A stretch of DNA of 18,330 nt from CAYMLQ01 sp964390795 (GCA_964390795.1 CAYMLQ010000077.1:1-18330); one strand, 5' to 3'; shown: positions 10,262-16,694, counted from the first letter of the stretch. Numbers and translations: made by a program. Notes: generated by a model not told the origin, from the sequence alone.

Positions 10262-10313
10262 TGTAGTACCGCCTTCAGGCGGCAACACAGCCACGCCTGA
10301 TTCCGCAGCACTA
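10262..10313. repeat. REP-like palindrome with flanking GTAGT/ACTAC
   Basis: A compact hairpin CCGCCT-TC-AGGCGG lies at 10269-10282, preceded by TGTAGTA. About 25 nt further on a partial outer match (GCAGCACTAC, 10305-10314) could pair with the GTAGT at the left. Short GC-rich hairpins next to a conserved GTAG/CTAC motif are typical of REP-like elements in PVC-group and other bacteria; membership in such a family is inference. Confidence 0.6.
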
Positions 10314-10337
10314 CCCCACGCAGGAGACAAGCCGTAG

Positions 10338-10357
10338 GTCGGGATCGCAACCCCGAC
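10338..10357. repeat. Short inverted repeat (GTCGGG / CCCGAC)
   Basis: A 6-bp perfect stem (10338-10343 with 10352-10357) encloses an 8-nt loop. It is part of the repeat mosaic, and no T-run follows. Confidence 0.5.
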
Positions 10358-10443
10358 TCGGTCGCACGGACACGCTGTTGGGGACTGAGAAAAAAATCAC
10401 GGACGGTTCAGGGTTTCTAGATCAGGAAGGTCATGCGAATGCG

Positions 10444-10469
10444 GATTCACATCTCATGAGAAGTGAATC
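10444..10469. repeat. 26-bp near-perfect palindrome
   Basis: Arms GATTCAC (10444-10450) and GTGAATC (10463-10469) enclose the perfect palindrome TCTCATGAGA (10452-10461); the only unpaired bases are A10451 and A10462. With no loop it could be a dimeric-protein binding site as well as a cruciform. Confidence 0.75.
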
Positions 10470-10513
10470 TGTCAAACCGAGCGACGGACAGAGACACACA
10501 GGGTGGATTGGCT

Positions 10514-10592
10514 CACGCCAAGACCCGAAGACCCAAAGATGGGAGGGAGAGAGTGGCCTTGTCTCATCTTGGGGTCTTTGGGTCTTTGCGTG
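10514..10592. repeat. Inverted repeat with 28-bp arms built from period-8 units
   Basis: The left arm 10514-10541 and the reverse complement of the right arm 10565-10592 agree at 25 of 28 positions. Each arm contains repeats of about 8 bp of the kind AAGACCCR, so the element is both an inverted and a tandem repeat. The 23-nt centre is purine-rich. Confidence 0.8.
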
Positions 10593-10622
10593 TACCGGTC
10601 AACAGAGGGATGCCCAAGATGT

Positions 10623-10674
10623 CGCAGATCAACACAGATTAAATTAAAAGTTGCGGAAATCCGTGTGATCTGCG
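10623..10674. repeat. Inverted repeat around an AT-rich centre
   Basis: CGCAGATCAACACAGAT (10623-10639) pairs with ATCCGTGTGATCTGCG (10659-10674) apart from one bulged A and one G/A difference. The 19-nt centre is AT-rich. The repeat sequence appears to continue to the right up to the trmB stop codon. Confidence 0.7.
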
Positions 10675-10697
10675 GGCATATATCGGGTCTCTGCGGT

Positions 10698-11438
10698 TCA
10701 GTCATCTTCACGCTGCGGTTCAAATTCTTCTTCTGCGTCTTCTTCCCCGTCGCCGACACGGGGCTCGTCTTCTGGTGCGATTTCCAGCGGGGCGAGGGTC
10801 TTCTCCTCTGCCGGCAGGGTCTGGAACGCGCACTGGCAGATGGGCAGGCCTTGTCTGCGGAAGATATGCTCGAACTCGGTCTGCTCATCCTCGGCCCGTT
10901 CCATCGCCGGGATCTCGCGGTAGCGCGCGTCCGCCGAAAGGCAGGCGCGGATCTCTGCGAAATACTCGGGGTGGTCCGTCGCCACCTGGACCGCGCCGCC
11001 GATCTCAAGGCGGGCCCAGAGCGCGTCGAGGAACAGCGGGGAGAACAGGCGGCGGTCGTGGTGCCTGCGCTTGGGCCAGGGGTCTGGAAAGAAGACGTAG
11101 ACCGTGCGCAGGCGGTGCGGCGGCAGCAGATAGTAGAAGGTGTAGAAGGCCTCGAGGCGCAGCACGCGGAGGTTTTCTAGGTGCAGCCGGCACGCCTTCT
11201 TGTCGAGCTTGCGGACGCGCCCCAGCATGCGCTCGATGCCGAGGTACTGCGTCTCCGGGTGCTTCGCGGCACGCGCCGCGAGAAAGCGACCCTTGCCGCA
11301 GCCGATTTCGATTTCTAGCGGACGCGCGGGGTCAAACAGTGTGTCCAGAGGCAGCGGCACCGCGGGATCGGTGACGGGGATCACGCGAGAGGGGGGGAGC
11401 GCTTGCGCTCCGCGTCGGTGCGGGTGGGGGGTGGTCAT
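10698..11438 (-). CDS. trmB: tRNA (guanine-N7-)-methyltransferase
   Basis: TrmB puts the N7-methyl group on G46 of tRNAs using S-adenosylmethionine. The 246-aa protein has motif I EIEIGCGKGRF at about residues 42-52, the family signature FFPDPWPKRRHHDRRL in the middle, and the late block RAEDEQTEFEHIFRRQG. The ATG at 11438 gives a normal N-terminus, but no ribosome site is visible; TATAAC lies only about 14 nt upstream, so a very short or absent leader is possible. The last 35 residues are an unusual, strongly acidic tail with many Glu and Asp that ends inside repeat-like DNA; this tail is not part of the conserved fold. It lies downstream of two tRNA genes on the same strand, with a terminator between them. 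Confidence 0.95.
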   Translation of the reverse strand: MTTPHPHRRGAQALPPSRVIPVTDPAVPLPLDTLFDPARPLEIEIGCGKGRFLAARAAKHPETQYLGIERMLGRVRKLDKKACRLHLENLRVLRLEAFYTFYYLLPPHRLRTVYVFFPDPWPKRRHHDRRLFSPLFLDALWARLEIGGAVQVATDHPEYFAEIRACLSADARYREIPAMERAEDEQTEFEHIFRRQGLPICQCAFQTLPAEEKTLAPLEIAPEDEPRVGDGEEDAEEEFEPQREDD

Positions 11439-11457
11439 CTGGCTGCGATCCGGTTAT

Positions 11458-11490
11458 AAAAAAGAAAAAACGCAAGCTGTTGAGCTTGCG
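11458..11490 (-). terminator. Intrinsic terminator of the tRNA-Gly/tRNA-Lys transcript
   Basis: On the minus strand CGCAAGCT, a CAAC loop and AGCTTGCG form a perfect 8-bp stem (11490-11471), followed at once by TTTTTTC and six more T residues (11470-11458). It starts 16 nt after the end of tRNA-Lys. The T-run passes directly into the TATAAC that may be the -10 box of trmB. Confidence 0.92.
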
Positions 11491-11506
11491 CCTTTCATTC
11501 TTTTTA

Positions 11507-11582
11507 TGGTAGGGGTGCACGGACTCGAACCGTGGACCCAGTGATTAAGAGTCACTTGCTCTACCAACTGAGCTACACCCCC
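11507..11582 (-). tRNA. tRNA-Lys (anticodon CUU)
   Basis: 76 nt with encoded CCA end. Acceptor GGGGGTG pairs with CACCCCT, making a G1-U72 wobble. The D-arm contains AGCTCAGTTGGTAGAGC. The anticodon stem AGTGA/TCACT holds the loop CTCTTAA, giving anticodon CUU. The T-arm is CACGG-TTCGAGT-CCGTG. It lies 10 nt downstream of tRNA-Gly in the same probable transcript. Confidence 0.97.
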
Positions 11583-11592
11583 ATAAAAAAAA

Positions 11593-11668
11593 TGGAGCGA
11601 GCGAAGGGATTCGAACCCTCGACCACCACCTTGGCAAGGTGGAGCTCTACCAACTGAGCTACACTCGC
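11593..11668 (-). tRNA. tRNA-Gly (anticodon GCC)
   Basis: 76 nt with encoded CCA and discriminator T. Acceptor GCGAGTG pairs with CGCTCGC (one T-G pair). The anticodon stem CCACC/GGTGG holds the loop TTGCCAA, giving anticodon GCC. The T-arm is GAGGG-TTCGAAT-CCCTT. It is the first gene of the two-tRNA transcript. Confidence 0.97.
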
Positions 11669-11686
11669 TTCAAAAGAACGGGGTGA

Positions 11687-11738
11687 AAGATAGCAGATCA
11701 CCACGGAGTCCGCAATAGGAAATCGAAAAATATTTTTC
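11687..11738 (-). promoter_or_regulatory. Probable promoter of the tRNA-Gly/tRNA-Lys transcript
   Basis: On the minus strand TTGCGG (11715-11710) and TATCTT (11692-11687) are 17 bp apart and about 18 nt upstream of tRNA-Gly. AT-rich DNA with the perfect palindrome GAAAAATATTTTTC (11725-11738) lies just upstream of the -35 box, where an UP element would be. Confidence 0.65.
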
Positions 11739-11773
11739 ATTGGCCCTTGGCGCTTTTTTGGACATGCGATGTG

Positions 11774-11802
11774 TTGCGTCACGGGACTCTTTTCAATATA
11801 CT
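11774..11802 (+). promoter_or_regulatory. Probable promoter of the coiled-coil gene and glgA-glgB
   Basis: TTGCGT (11774-11779) and TATACT (11797-11802, five of six -10 bases) are separated by exactly 17 bp. The first start codon, at 11837, follows with a ribosome site at 11824-11830. It is divergent from the tRNA promoter. Confidence 0.65.
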
Positions 11803-11836
11803 GTTCAACCGTCGTTAGCATATGAAGGAGTAAGCC

Positions 11837-12226
11837 ATGAAACAGCGATTGTTTTGGATCCTGGTGTGTGTCTGTGTGGGCGCGGGTACGGTGCGTGCTG
11901 CGATGAATTTGGCGAACCTGTCCGACGCCGATCGCAAGCAGGTGAACGAGTGGATGTCCCAGCGCGCCGAGGTGATGGTCGGTGCGCACAAGCTGGAGGG
12001 CGAGGTGAGCCAGGCGTGGGCGGACGAGTCTTACAGCACGCCGGAGATTCAGGCCCTGAGGGCGCGCTACCGGGAGCTTCAGCAAGAGCTTCTGCGAACG
12101 CAACGCGAGCTTCAGAAGAGTGTGTTGGAGGTGCCTGCGGTGCAGGCCAAAGTGCGCCAGCTCGAAGCGGCCAAGAAACAAGAGCAGGAGCTGGCTCAGA
12201 AGATCGCCGAGAAAACCGGCAAGTAA
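11837..12226 (+). CDS. Small secreted coiled-coil protein of unknown function
   Basis: A 129-aa protein not recognised as a named family. It has a signal peptide (MKQR followed by a hydrophobic, Val/Cys-rich core, probable cleavage after RAA near residue 22). The rest is almost entirely charged and helical (residues about 30-129) with heptad-like Leu spacing, as in LRARYRELQQELLRTQRELQ, so a periplasmic coiled coil is likely. The start at ATG 11837 has GAAGGAG at 11824-11830, 6 nt upstream. It lies 25 nt before glgA behind a good promoter, so it is probably the first gene of the glg transcript, although a periplasmic helix has no obvious role in cytoplasmic glycogen synthesis. Confidence 0.85.
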   Translation: MKQRLFWILVCVCVGAGTVRAAMNLANLSDADRKQVNEWMSQRAEVMVGAHKLEGEVSQAWADESYSTPEIQALRARYRELQQELLRTQRELQKSVLEVPAVQAKVRQLEAAKKQEQELAQKIAEKTGK

Positions 12227-12251
12227 CGCTTGTCAGACGGGAGGCACTCAA

Positions 12252-13793
12252 ATGGCCAAGGCAAAAAAGACACCGACGCGCAGCGTCGATAAGCCACGTA
12301 TTCTGATCGTCACGCCGGAGATCACCTACCTGCCGTCAGGCATGGGCAACATGGCGTGCAAGCTGAACGCCAAAGCGGGCGGTCTGGCGGACGTGTCCGC
12401 GTCGCTGGTGGCGGCCTTGTTCGACCGCGGCGCGGACGTACACGTGGCTCTGCCGCACTACCGGCGCATGTTCCACATCGATGTGGGCCAGCTCATCAGC
12501 GACGAGCTGCGCGTGTACAAGAGCCGGCTGCCGGATTCGCGCATTCACCTGGCCGAGGACCGATGCTTCTATTACCGCAACACGGTGTACAGCAACTCGC
12601 AGAACGAGAACCCGAAACTGGCCTTGGCCTTTACGCGCGAGGTCATCAACAACATCATCCCCACTGTGCAGCCCGACCTGATCCACTGCAACGACTGGAT
12701 GACGGGACTGATTCCGGCTGCGGCGCGGCGCATGGGTATCCCCTGCCTTTTCACGGTTCACAATATTCACACGCACCATCTGACGCTCGCTCAGATCGAG
12801 GACTCGGGCATCGACGCGGCAGAATTTTGGGCCAACCTGTTTTACACGCGCGTGCCGTACAATTACGAGGAGTCGCGCAATAACAACCCGATCGACATGC
12901 AGGCGAGCGGCGTATTCGCCTCGCACTTCATCAACACCGTCAGCCCGACCTTTCTCAAGGAGATCGTCAACGGCTGGCACGACTTCATCCCGGTCAATAT
13001 CCGACAGGAGATCCGCAACAAGTTCGAGTCGGGCTGCGCCGCCGGCATCTTGAACGCGCCCGACCCTTCGGACAACCCCGAGACCGACCCGCTGATCGAG
13101 GTGCGCTATGGGGCGGACACGCAACGCGAGGCCAAGCGCGCCAACAAGCTCTCGTTCCAGCGCAAAGTGGGGCTGGAGGAGAACGCCGACGCGCCGCTTT
13201 TCTTCTGGCCGTCGCGCCTGGATCCCGCGCAGAAGGGGCCGCAACTGTTGGCCGAGATCCTCTACCGCTTCATGTCGCGCCACTGGAAAGAGCGCGTGCA
13301 GATCGCGATCGTGGCCAATGGCGTCTACCAGCAGCCGTTCTACGACATCCTGCGGTTCCACGAGCTGTACGGGCGGCTGTCCGTCTGCGATTTCAACCAG
13401 GCGCTTTCCAAGCTCGCCTTCGCGGCGTCGGATTTCACGCTGGTCCCGTCGCTTTTCGAGCCCTGCGGCCTGCCGCAGATGGTGGGGCAGCTCTACGGCT
13501 CGCTGCCGGTGGTTCACGACACCGGCGGCCTGCACGACACGGTCGAGCACCTCGATGTCGCCGCGAATAAAGGCAACGGGTTCGTGTTCAAGATCTACGA
13601 CAGCCGCGGTCTGGAATGGGCGATGGACAAAGCCATGGATTTCTACAAGCGGCCGGCGGAGCAGCGCGAGCGGCAGATCTCACGTATCATGCGTGCGGGA
13701 ACGGAGCGCTTCAATTACGATGTGTGCGCCAAAACCTACATCGACATTTACGAGCAGATGTTGAATCGGTCGCTGGTGCGCTCTTTCGAATAG
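12252..13793 (+). CDS. glgA: Glycogen (starch) synthase, GT5 family
   Basis: This enzyme of 513 aa adds glucose from a nucleotide sugar (normally ADP-glucose) to the growing alpha-1,4-glucan. The N-terminal GT5 domain has KAGGLADV (Lys41; the classic motif is KTGGL), HCNDWMTGLIP and FTVHNIHTHHL. The C-terminal GT-B domain has the substrate-binding SRLDPAQKG (Arg322, Lys328), the Glu403 motif FEPCGLPQM and the DTGGLHDTV loop. Before the KAGGL motif there is an extra stretch (SGMGNMACKLN), not found in E. coli GlgA. The start at ATG 12252 has GGGAGG at 12239-12244 with a 7-nt spacer; the frame upstream overlaps the preceding gene and is not coding. glgB follows 33 nt later. glgC is not in the window, so the sugar donor rests on family knowledge. 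Confidence 0.94.
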   Translation: MAKAKKTPTRSVDKPRILIVTPEITYLPSGMGNMACKLNAKAGGLADVSASLVAALFDRGADVHVALPHYRRMFHIDVGQLISDELRVYKSRLPDSRIHLAEDRCFYYRNTVYSNSQNENPKLALAFTREVINNIIPTVQPDLIHCNDWMTGLIPAAARRMGIPCLFTVHNIHTHHLTLAQIEDSGIDAAEFWANLFYTRVPYNYEESRNNNPIDMQASGVFASHFINTVSPTFLKEIVNGWHDFIPVNIRQEIRNKFESGCAAGILNAPDPSDNPETDPLIEVRYGADTQREAKRANKLSFQRKVGLEENADAPLFFWPSRLDPAQKGPQLLAEILYRFMSRHWKERVQIAIVANGVYQQPFYDILRFHELYGRLSVCDFNQALSKLAFAASDFTLVPSLFEPCGLPQMVGQLYGSLPVVHDTGGLHDTVEHLDVAANKGNGFVFKIYDSRGLEWAMDKAMDFYKRPAEQRERQISRIMRAGTERFNYDVCAKTYIDIYEQMLNRSLVRSFE

Positions 13794-13826
13794 GGCGGCT
13801 GCGGTCACGCATCAGGAGGTCAGGTT

Positions 13827-15839
13827 ATGCCGGTTTCCGCTACCCGCTCTTGTCTGTTGGATGACCCTTATCTGGCGCCGTATGCCGAGATCATACGGAA
13901 ACGCGCGCATGCCGCTACGCGCCGCGCGGAACAGTTGGCAAAGGGGCCGGGCTCGCTTTCCGAGTTCGCCTGCGCGCACGAATACTACGGACTTCACCGA
14001 ACCCCCGACGGCTGGGTTTTCCGGGAGTGGGCGCCGAACGCCACGGCCGTCTGGCTGGTGGGAGATTTCTGCGGCTGGAACGTCTGCGACGCGTTCAGGC
14101 TCCAACGGATCCCCGGGCGGGACGTCTGGGAACGCCATCTCGCGCCGGATGCGCTTAAGCACGGGCAGTGCTACCGCCTGGAACTGACGTGGAACGGCGG
14201 ACGCGGGGAGCGCATACCCGCCTACGCCCGCCGCGTGATCCAGGATCCCGACACCCTGATGTTCGCGGCACAGGTGTGGGACGTGCCGGCCTACGCTTGG
14301 CGGATGCCGGCCTTCACCGTGCCCCGGCGCGTGCCGCTCATCTACGAGGCTCACGTCGGCATGGCGCAGGAGAAGGCGGCTGTGGGCACCTACGCGGAGT
14401 TCCGCGAGAAGGTGCTGCCGCGCATTATCCGCGCCGGCTACAACACGATCCAACTGATGGCGGTGATGGAGCACCCTTACTACGGTTCGTTCGGGTATCA
14501 CGTCTCAAGTTTCTTCGCCTGCTCGTCGCGCTTCGGTACGCCGGAGGAACTCAAGGCGCTGGTGGACGCCGCGCACGAGGCCGGCCTCGCGGTGATCATG
14601 GACATCGTCCACTCCCACTCGGTTAAGAACGAGCGCGAAGGGCTGGCGCTGTTCGATGGCTCTCCTTACCAGTATTTCCACAACGGGTTGCGCGGCTGGC
14701 ACGAGGCGTGGGACTCGCGCTGTTTCGACTACGGCAAGACCGACGTGTTGCACTTCCTGCTCTCCAACTGCCGCTACTGGCTGGACGAGTTCCACTTCGA
14801 CGGCTACCGCTTCGACGGCATCACGAGCATGCTCTACCTGCACCACGGGCTGGGCGTCGATTTCACGGACTACAGCCAGTATTTCGACGCCACGGTGGAC
14901 GAGGACGCCTGGGTCTACTGCAATCTCGCCAACCGCGTCATCCACGAGGCCCGGCCGGACGCGCTCGTGATCGCGGAGGACGTGAGCGGGATGCCCGGCA
15001 TCGCGGCGCCGGTCAGCGACGCTGGCGCGGGGTTTGACTTCCGCATGGCGATGGGCGTGCCGGAGTGCTGGTTCCGCCTGGTCCGCGACGTGCGCGACGA
15101 GGACTGGAGCATCGGTTATCTCTGGCACGAACTGACGAACCGCCGCGCGGACGAGCAGACCGTGAACTACGTGGAAAGCCACGACCAGGCGCTCGTGGGC
15201 GGCAAGACGCTCTTCTTCCAGCTGGTCGACTCGGCGATCTACGATTCCATGTCGCGTGCGGCGCAGAACATCAAGGCTGACCGCGGGGTCGCGCTGCACA
15301 AGCTCGCCCGGCTGGCCACGCTGGCCACGGCCGGCCACGGGTATCTGAACTTCATGGGCAATGAGTTCGGACACCCCGAGTGGATCGACTTCCCGCGCGA
15401 GGGCAACGGCTTCTCCTATCATTACGCGCGCCGCCAGTGGGCACTGCGCGACAACCCTGACCTCCTGTATTGGTGCATGGGCGAATTCGACTCGGCCGCC
15501 ATCCATCTGGTGGCGCAGTACCGGGCTCTCGAGGGAACGGTGCCGCGCAGGCTCTTCGTGTCGGACAAGGACAAGATCCTGGTTTTCGAACGCGGCCCGC
15601 TGGTGTTCATTTTCAACTTTCACAGCTCTCAGTCGGTGGTGGACTATACGGTGCTCTTGCCGTCGGGCGCGTACCGCCTGGTGCTGGACAGCGATGAGGA
15701 ACGGTTCGGCGGGCACGGACGCATTCAGCCGGGGCAGGCCTTTGAACGGTTCTCGGAAACGCGCGGCAACGAGAACTGCCACATCATCAAGGTGTATCTG
15801 CCCTGCCGCGCGGCGATGGTGCTTGAACGGCAGATCTGA
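13827..15839 (+). CDS. glgB: 1,4-alpha-glucan branching enzyme, eukaryote-like GH13 type
   Basis: The branching enzyme (670 aa) cuts alpha-1,4 chains and rejoins them by alpha-1,6 bonds. An N-terminal CBM48 domain (FREWAPNATAVWLVGDFCGW, about residues 67-86) precedes the GH13 barrel. The catalytic residues are intact: nucleophile Asp330 in DGYRFDGITSMLY, acid/base Glu384 in IAEDVSGMP, and Asp453 in VESHDQALVG. Blocks such as YLNFMGNEFGHPEW, DFPREGNG and SYHYARRQW match animal, fungal and plant branching enzymes (GH13_8) much better than the usual bacterial GlgB (GH13_9). The spacing of the three acids also fits that type. The ATG at 13827 has an ideal AGGAGGT at 13814-13820 with a 6-nt spacer. 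No terminator is seen after the stop. It forms an operon with glgA. Confidence 0.95.
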   Translation: MPVSATRSCLLDDPYLAPYAEIIRKRAHAATRRAEQLAKGPGSLSEFACAHEYYGLHRTPDGWVFREWAPNATAVWLVGDFCGWNVCDAFRLQRIPGRDVWERHLAPDALKHGQCYRLELTWNGGRGERIPAYARRVIQDPDTLMFAAQVWDVPAYAWRMPAFTVPRRVPLIYEAHVGMAQEKAAVGTYAEFREKVLPRIIRAGYNTIQLMAVMEHPYYGSFGYHVSSFFACSSRFGTPEELKALVDAAHEAGLAVIMDIVHSHSVKNEREGLALFDGSPYQYFHNGLRGWHEAWDSRCFDYGKTDVLHFLLSNCRYWLDEFHFDGYRFDGITSMLYLHHGLGVDFTDYSQYFDATVDEDAWVYCNLANRVIHEARPDALVIAEDVSGMPGIAAPVSDAGAGFDFRMAMGVPECWFRLVRDVRDEDWSIGYLWHELTNRRADEQTVNYVESHDQALVGGKTLFFQLVDSAIYDSMSRAAQNIKADRGVALHKLARLATLATAGHGYLNFMGNEFGHPEWIDFPREGNGFSYHYARRQWALRDNPDLLYWCMGEFDSAAIHLVAQYRALEGTVPRRLFVSDKDKILVFERGPLVFIFNFHSSQSVVDYTVLLPSGAYRLVLDSDEERFGGHGRIQPGQAFERFSETRGNENCHIIKVYLPCRAAMVLERQI

Positions 15840-15892
15840 GCAGGCAAAGGGGCGACGTTTCAGGCGGACGCTCAGTCAGACGTGATGCTGCG

Positions 15893-16428
15893 ATGAAGAA
15901 GATAAATGGGCTGGCAGTTGGGTGTGCGGGATTCTGGGTGGCCGCACTCGCCTGGGGCGTCTACCCCGTTGCGCAGTCGGAGCGGCAGCTTCCGGTGATC
16001 CGAGATGCGGATGTGGTGGTGGTGGGAGGCGGCAGCGCGGCGGTGGCCGCAGCCCTTGCCGCCAAGACCAACGGGGCGAGTGTCTTTCTCGTCGCTCCGC
16101 GCAACTATCTCGGCGACGACCTAGCCGGCACACGCGAACTCCGGCCGGCGCCGGTTCCGGAGTTTGCCACCCAGCCGCTGGCGCAAAAGATTTTTGCGCT
16201 GCGCCTGCCCTTCACTTATACGATCAGCGGCCCACGAGCACCCCGTTCGACACCACGGTTTCGGGCGTGGAGTACAGCCTGGACGGGGCGAACTGGTCGT
16301 CCGCGACGATCAGCGCCGCAGTGGAAACGCTCGGCGCCAGCGGCGACATCACCGCCCGCGTGTCGCGCGTCACATCCCTGCCACATCCTCTTGACTTTAT
16401 ACCAAGTTTAACCAATTATAGCGTTTAG
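15893..16428 (+). pseudogene. Truncated, frameshifted FAD-dependent oxidoreductase
   Basis: The 5' remnant of a secreted FAD oxidoreductase. ATG 15893 starts a signal peptide (MKKINGLAVGCAGFWVAALAWG) followed by a dinucleotide-binding fold, RDADVVVVGGGSAAVAAALA, with GGGSAA at residues 45-50, and APRNYLGDDLAGTRELR, typical of the FAD_oxidored family. The original frame makes sense to about 16231 (FTYTISG). After that sensible protein (TSTPFDTTVSGVEYSLDG, NWSSATISAA) continues in the frame one base back, consistent with loss of one C in the CCC at 16231-16233. That frame ends at 16428 in an AT-rich stretch, while family members are usually several hundred residues long. The ribosome site is poor. 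I am sure of the Rossmann part; whether the second part belongs to the same gene is less certain. Confidence 0.75.
16391..16419 (+). promoter_or_regulatory. Possible promoter-like sequence in the AT-rich seam
   Basis: TTGACT (16391-16396) and AATTAT (16414-16419) are 17 bp apart in a locally AT-rich patch of GC-rich DNA. It could fire toward the SGNH hydrolase gene, but AT-richness alone may explain the match. Confidence 0.25.
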
Positions 16429-16694
16429 ACCAGAACTTCTTTCGCGTCCGTTTCGACCGGTTAACGCCCAATGAGAAGAATTTTCTCCGTGCAGTTGCTG
16501 AACTTGGTCCGGGTGCTCACCGTACAGGAGCCATCGCTGACACCTTGGGCGTAAAGTTGACGAGCCTCGGGCCCGTGCGTGCCAAGTTGATGAAGAAGGG
16601 GATGATCTACAGTCCCGCGCATGGAGACATGGCGTTTACCGTACCGTTGTTCGATGAGTTTATGATTCGGGCGATACCCGAGTTCAAGCCGTAG
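16422..16694 (+). pseudogene. C-terminal fragment of an AAA-type ATPase (archaeal-like ATPase family)
   Basis: Ninety codons without a start codon, open from just after an in-frame TAG at 16419-16421 to the stop at 16692-16694. The translation reads RLDQNFFRVRFDRLTPNEK..., then LRAVAELGPGAHRTGAIAD, LGVKLTSLGPVRAKLMKKG and MIYSPAHGDMAFTVPLFDEF. This is the winged-helix C-terminal tail often seen in AAA ATPases of the kind associated with mobile or defence genes (the KGMIYSPAHGD..FTVPLFDEFM block is the hallmark). The ATPase domain itself is missing. The fragment abuts the end of the FAD oxidoreductase remnant, so both were probably cut by the same rearrangement. Its stop is 43 nt before the SGNH hydrolase start. 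Confidence 0.8.

Larger units (their letters stand above)
10179..10697. other. Repeat-mosaic intergenic region (519 nt) without a gene
   Basis: No credible gene is present. The stretch is a string of different short palindromic or periodic modules, listed separately, which lie end to end between the SUMF1-domain gene and the 3' end of trmB. Open frames across it encode only the repeats and lack ribosome sites. Confidence 0.8.

Noticed and set aside
10262..10674. CRISPR array
   Set aside because: The repeats are different from each other, palindromic and unevenly spaced, with no constant spacer length and no cas genes.
10378..11180. Plus-strand open frames across the repeat mosaic and opposite trmB
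   Set aside because: They translate the repeat modules or the antisense of trmB, with no ribosome sites and no protein resemblance.
14505..15782. Long antisense frame over glgB
   Set aside because: Shadow of glgB; no motifs.
15840..15892. Terminator after glgB
   Set aside because: No stable stem followed by a T-run could be found.
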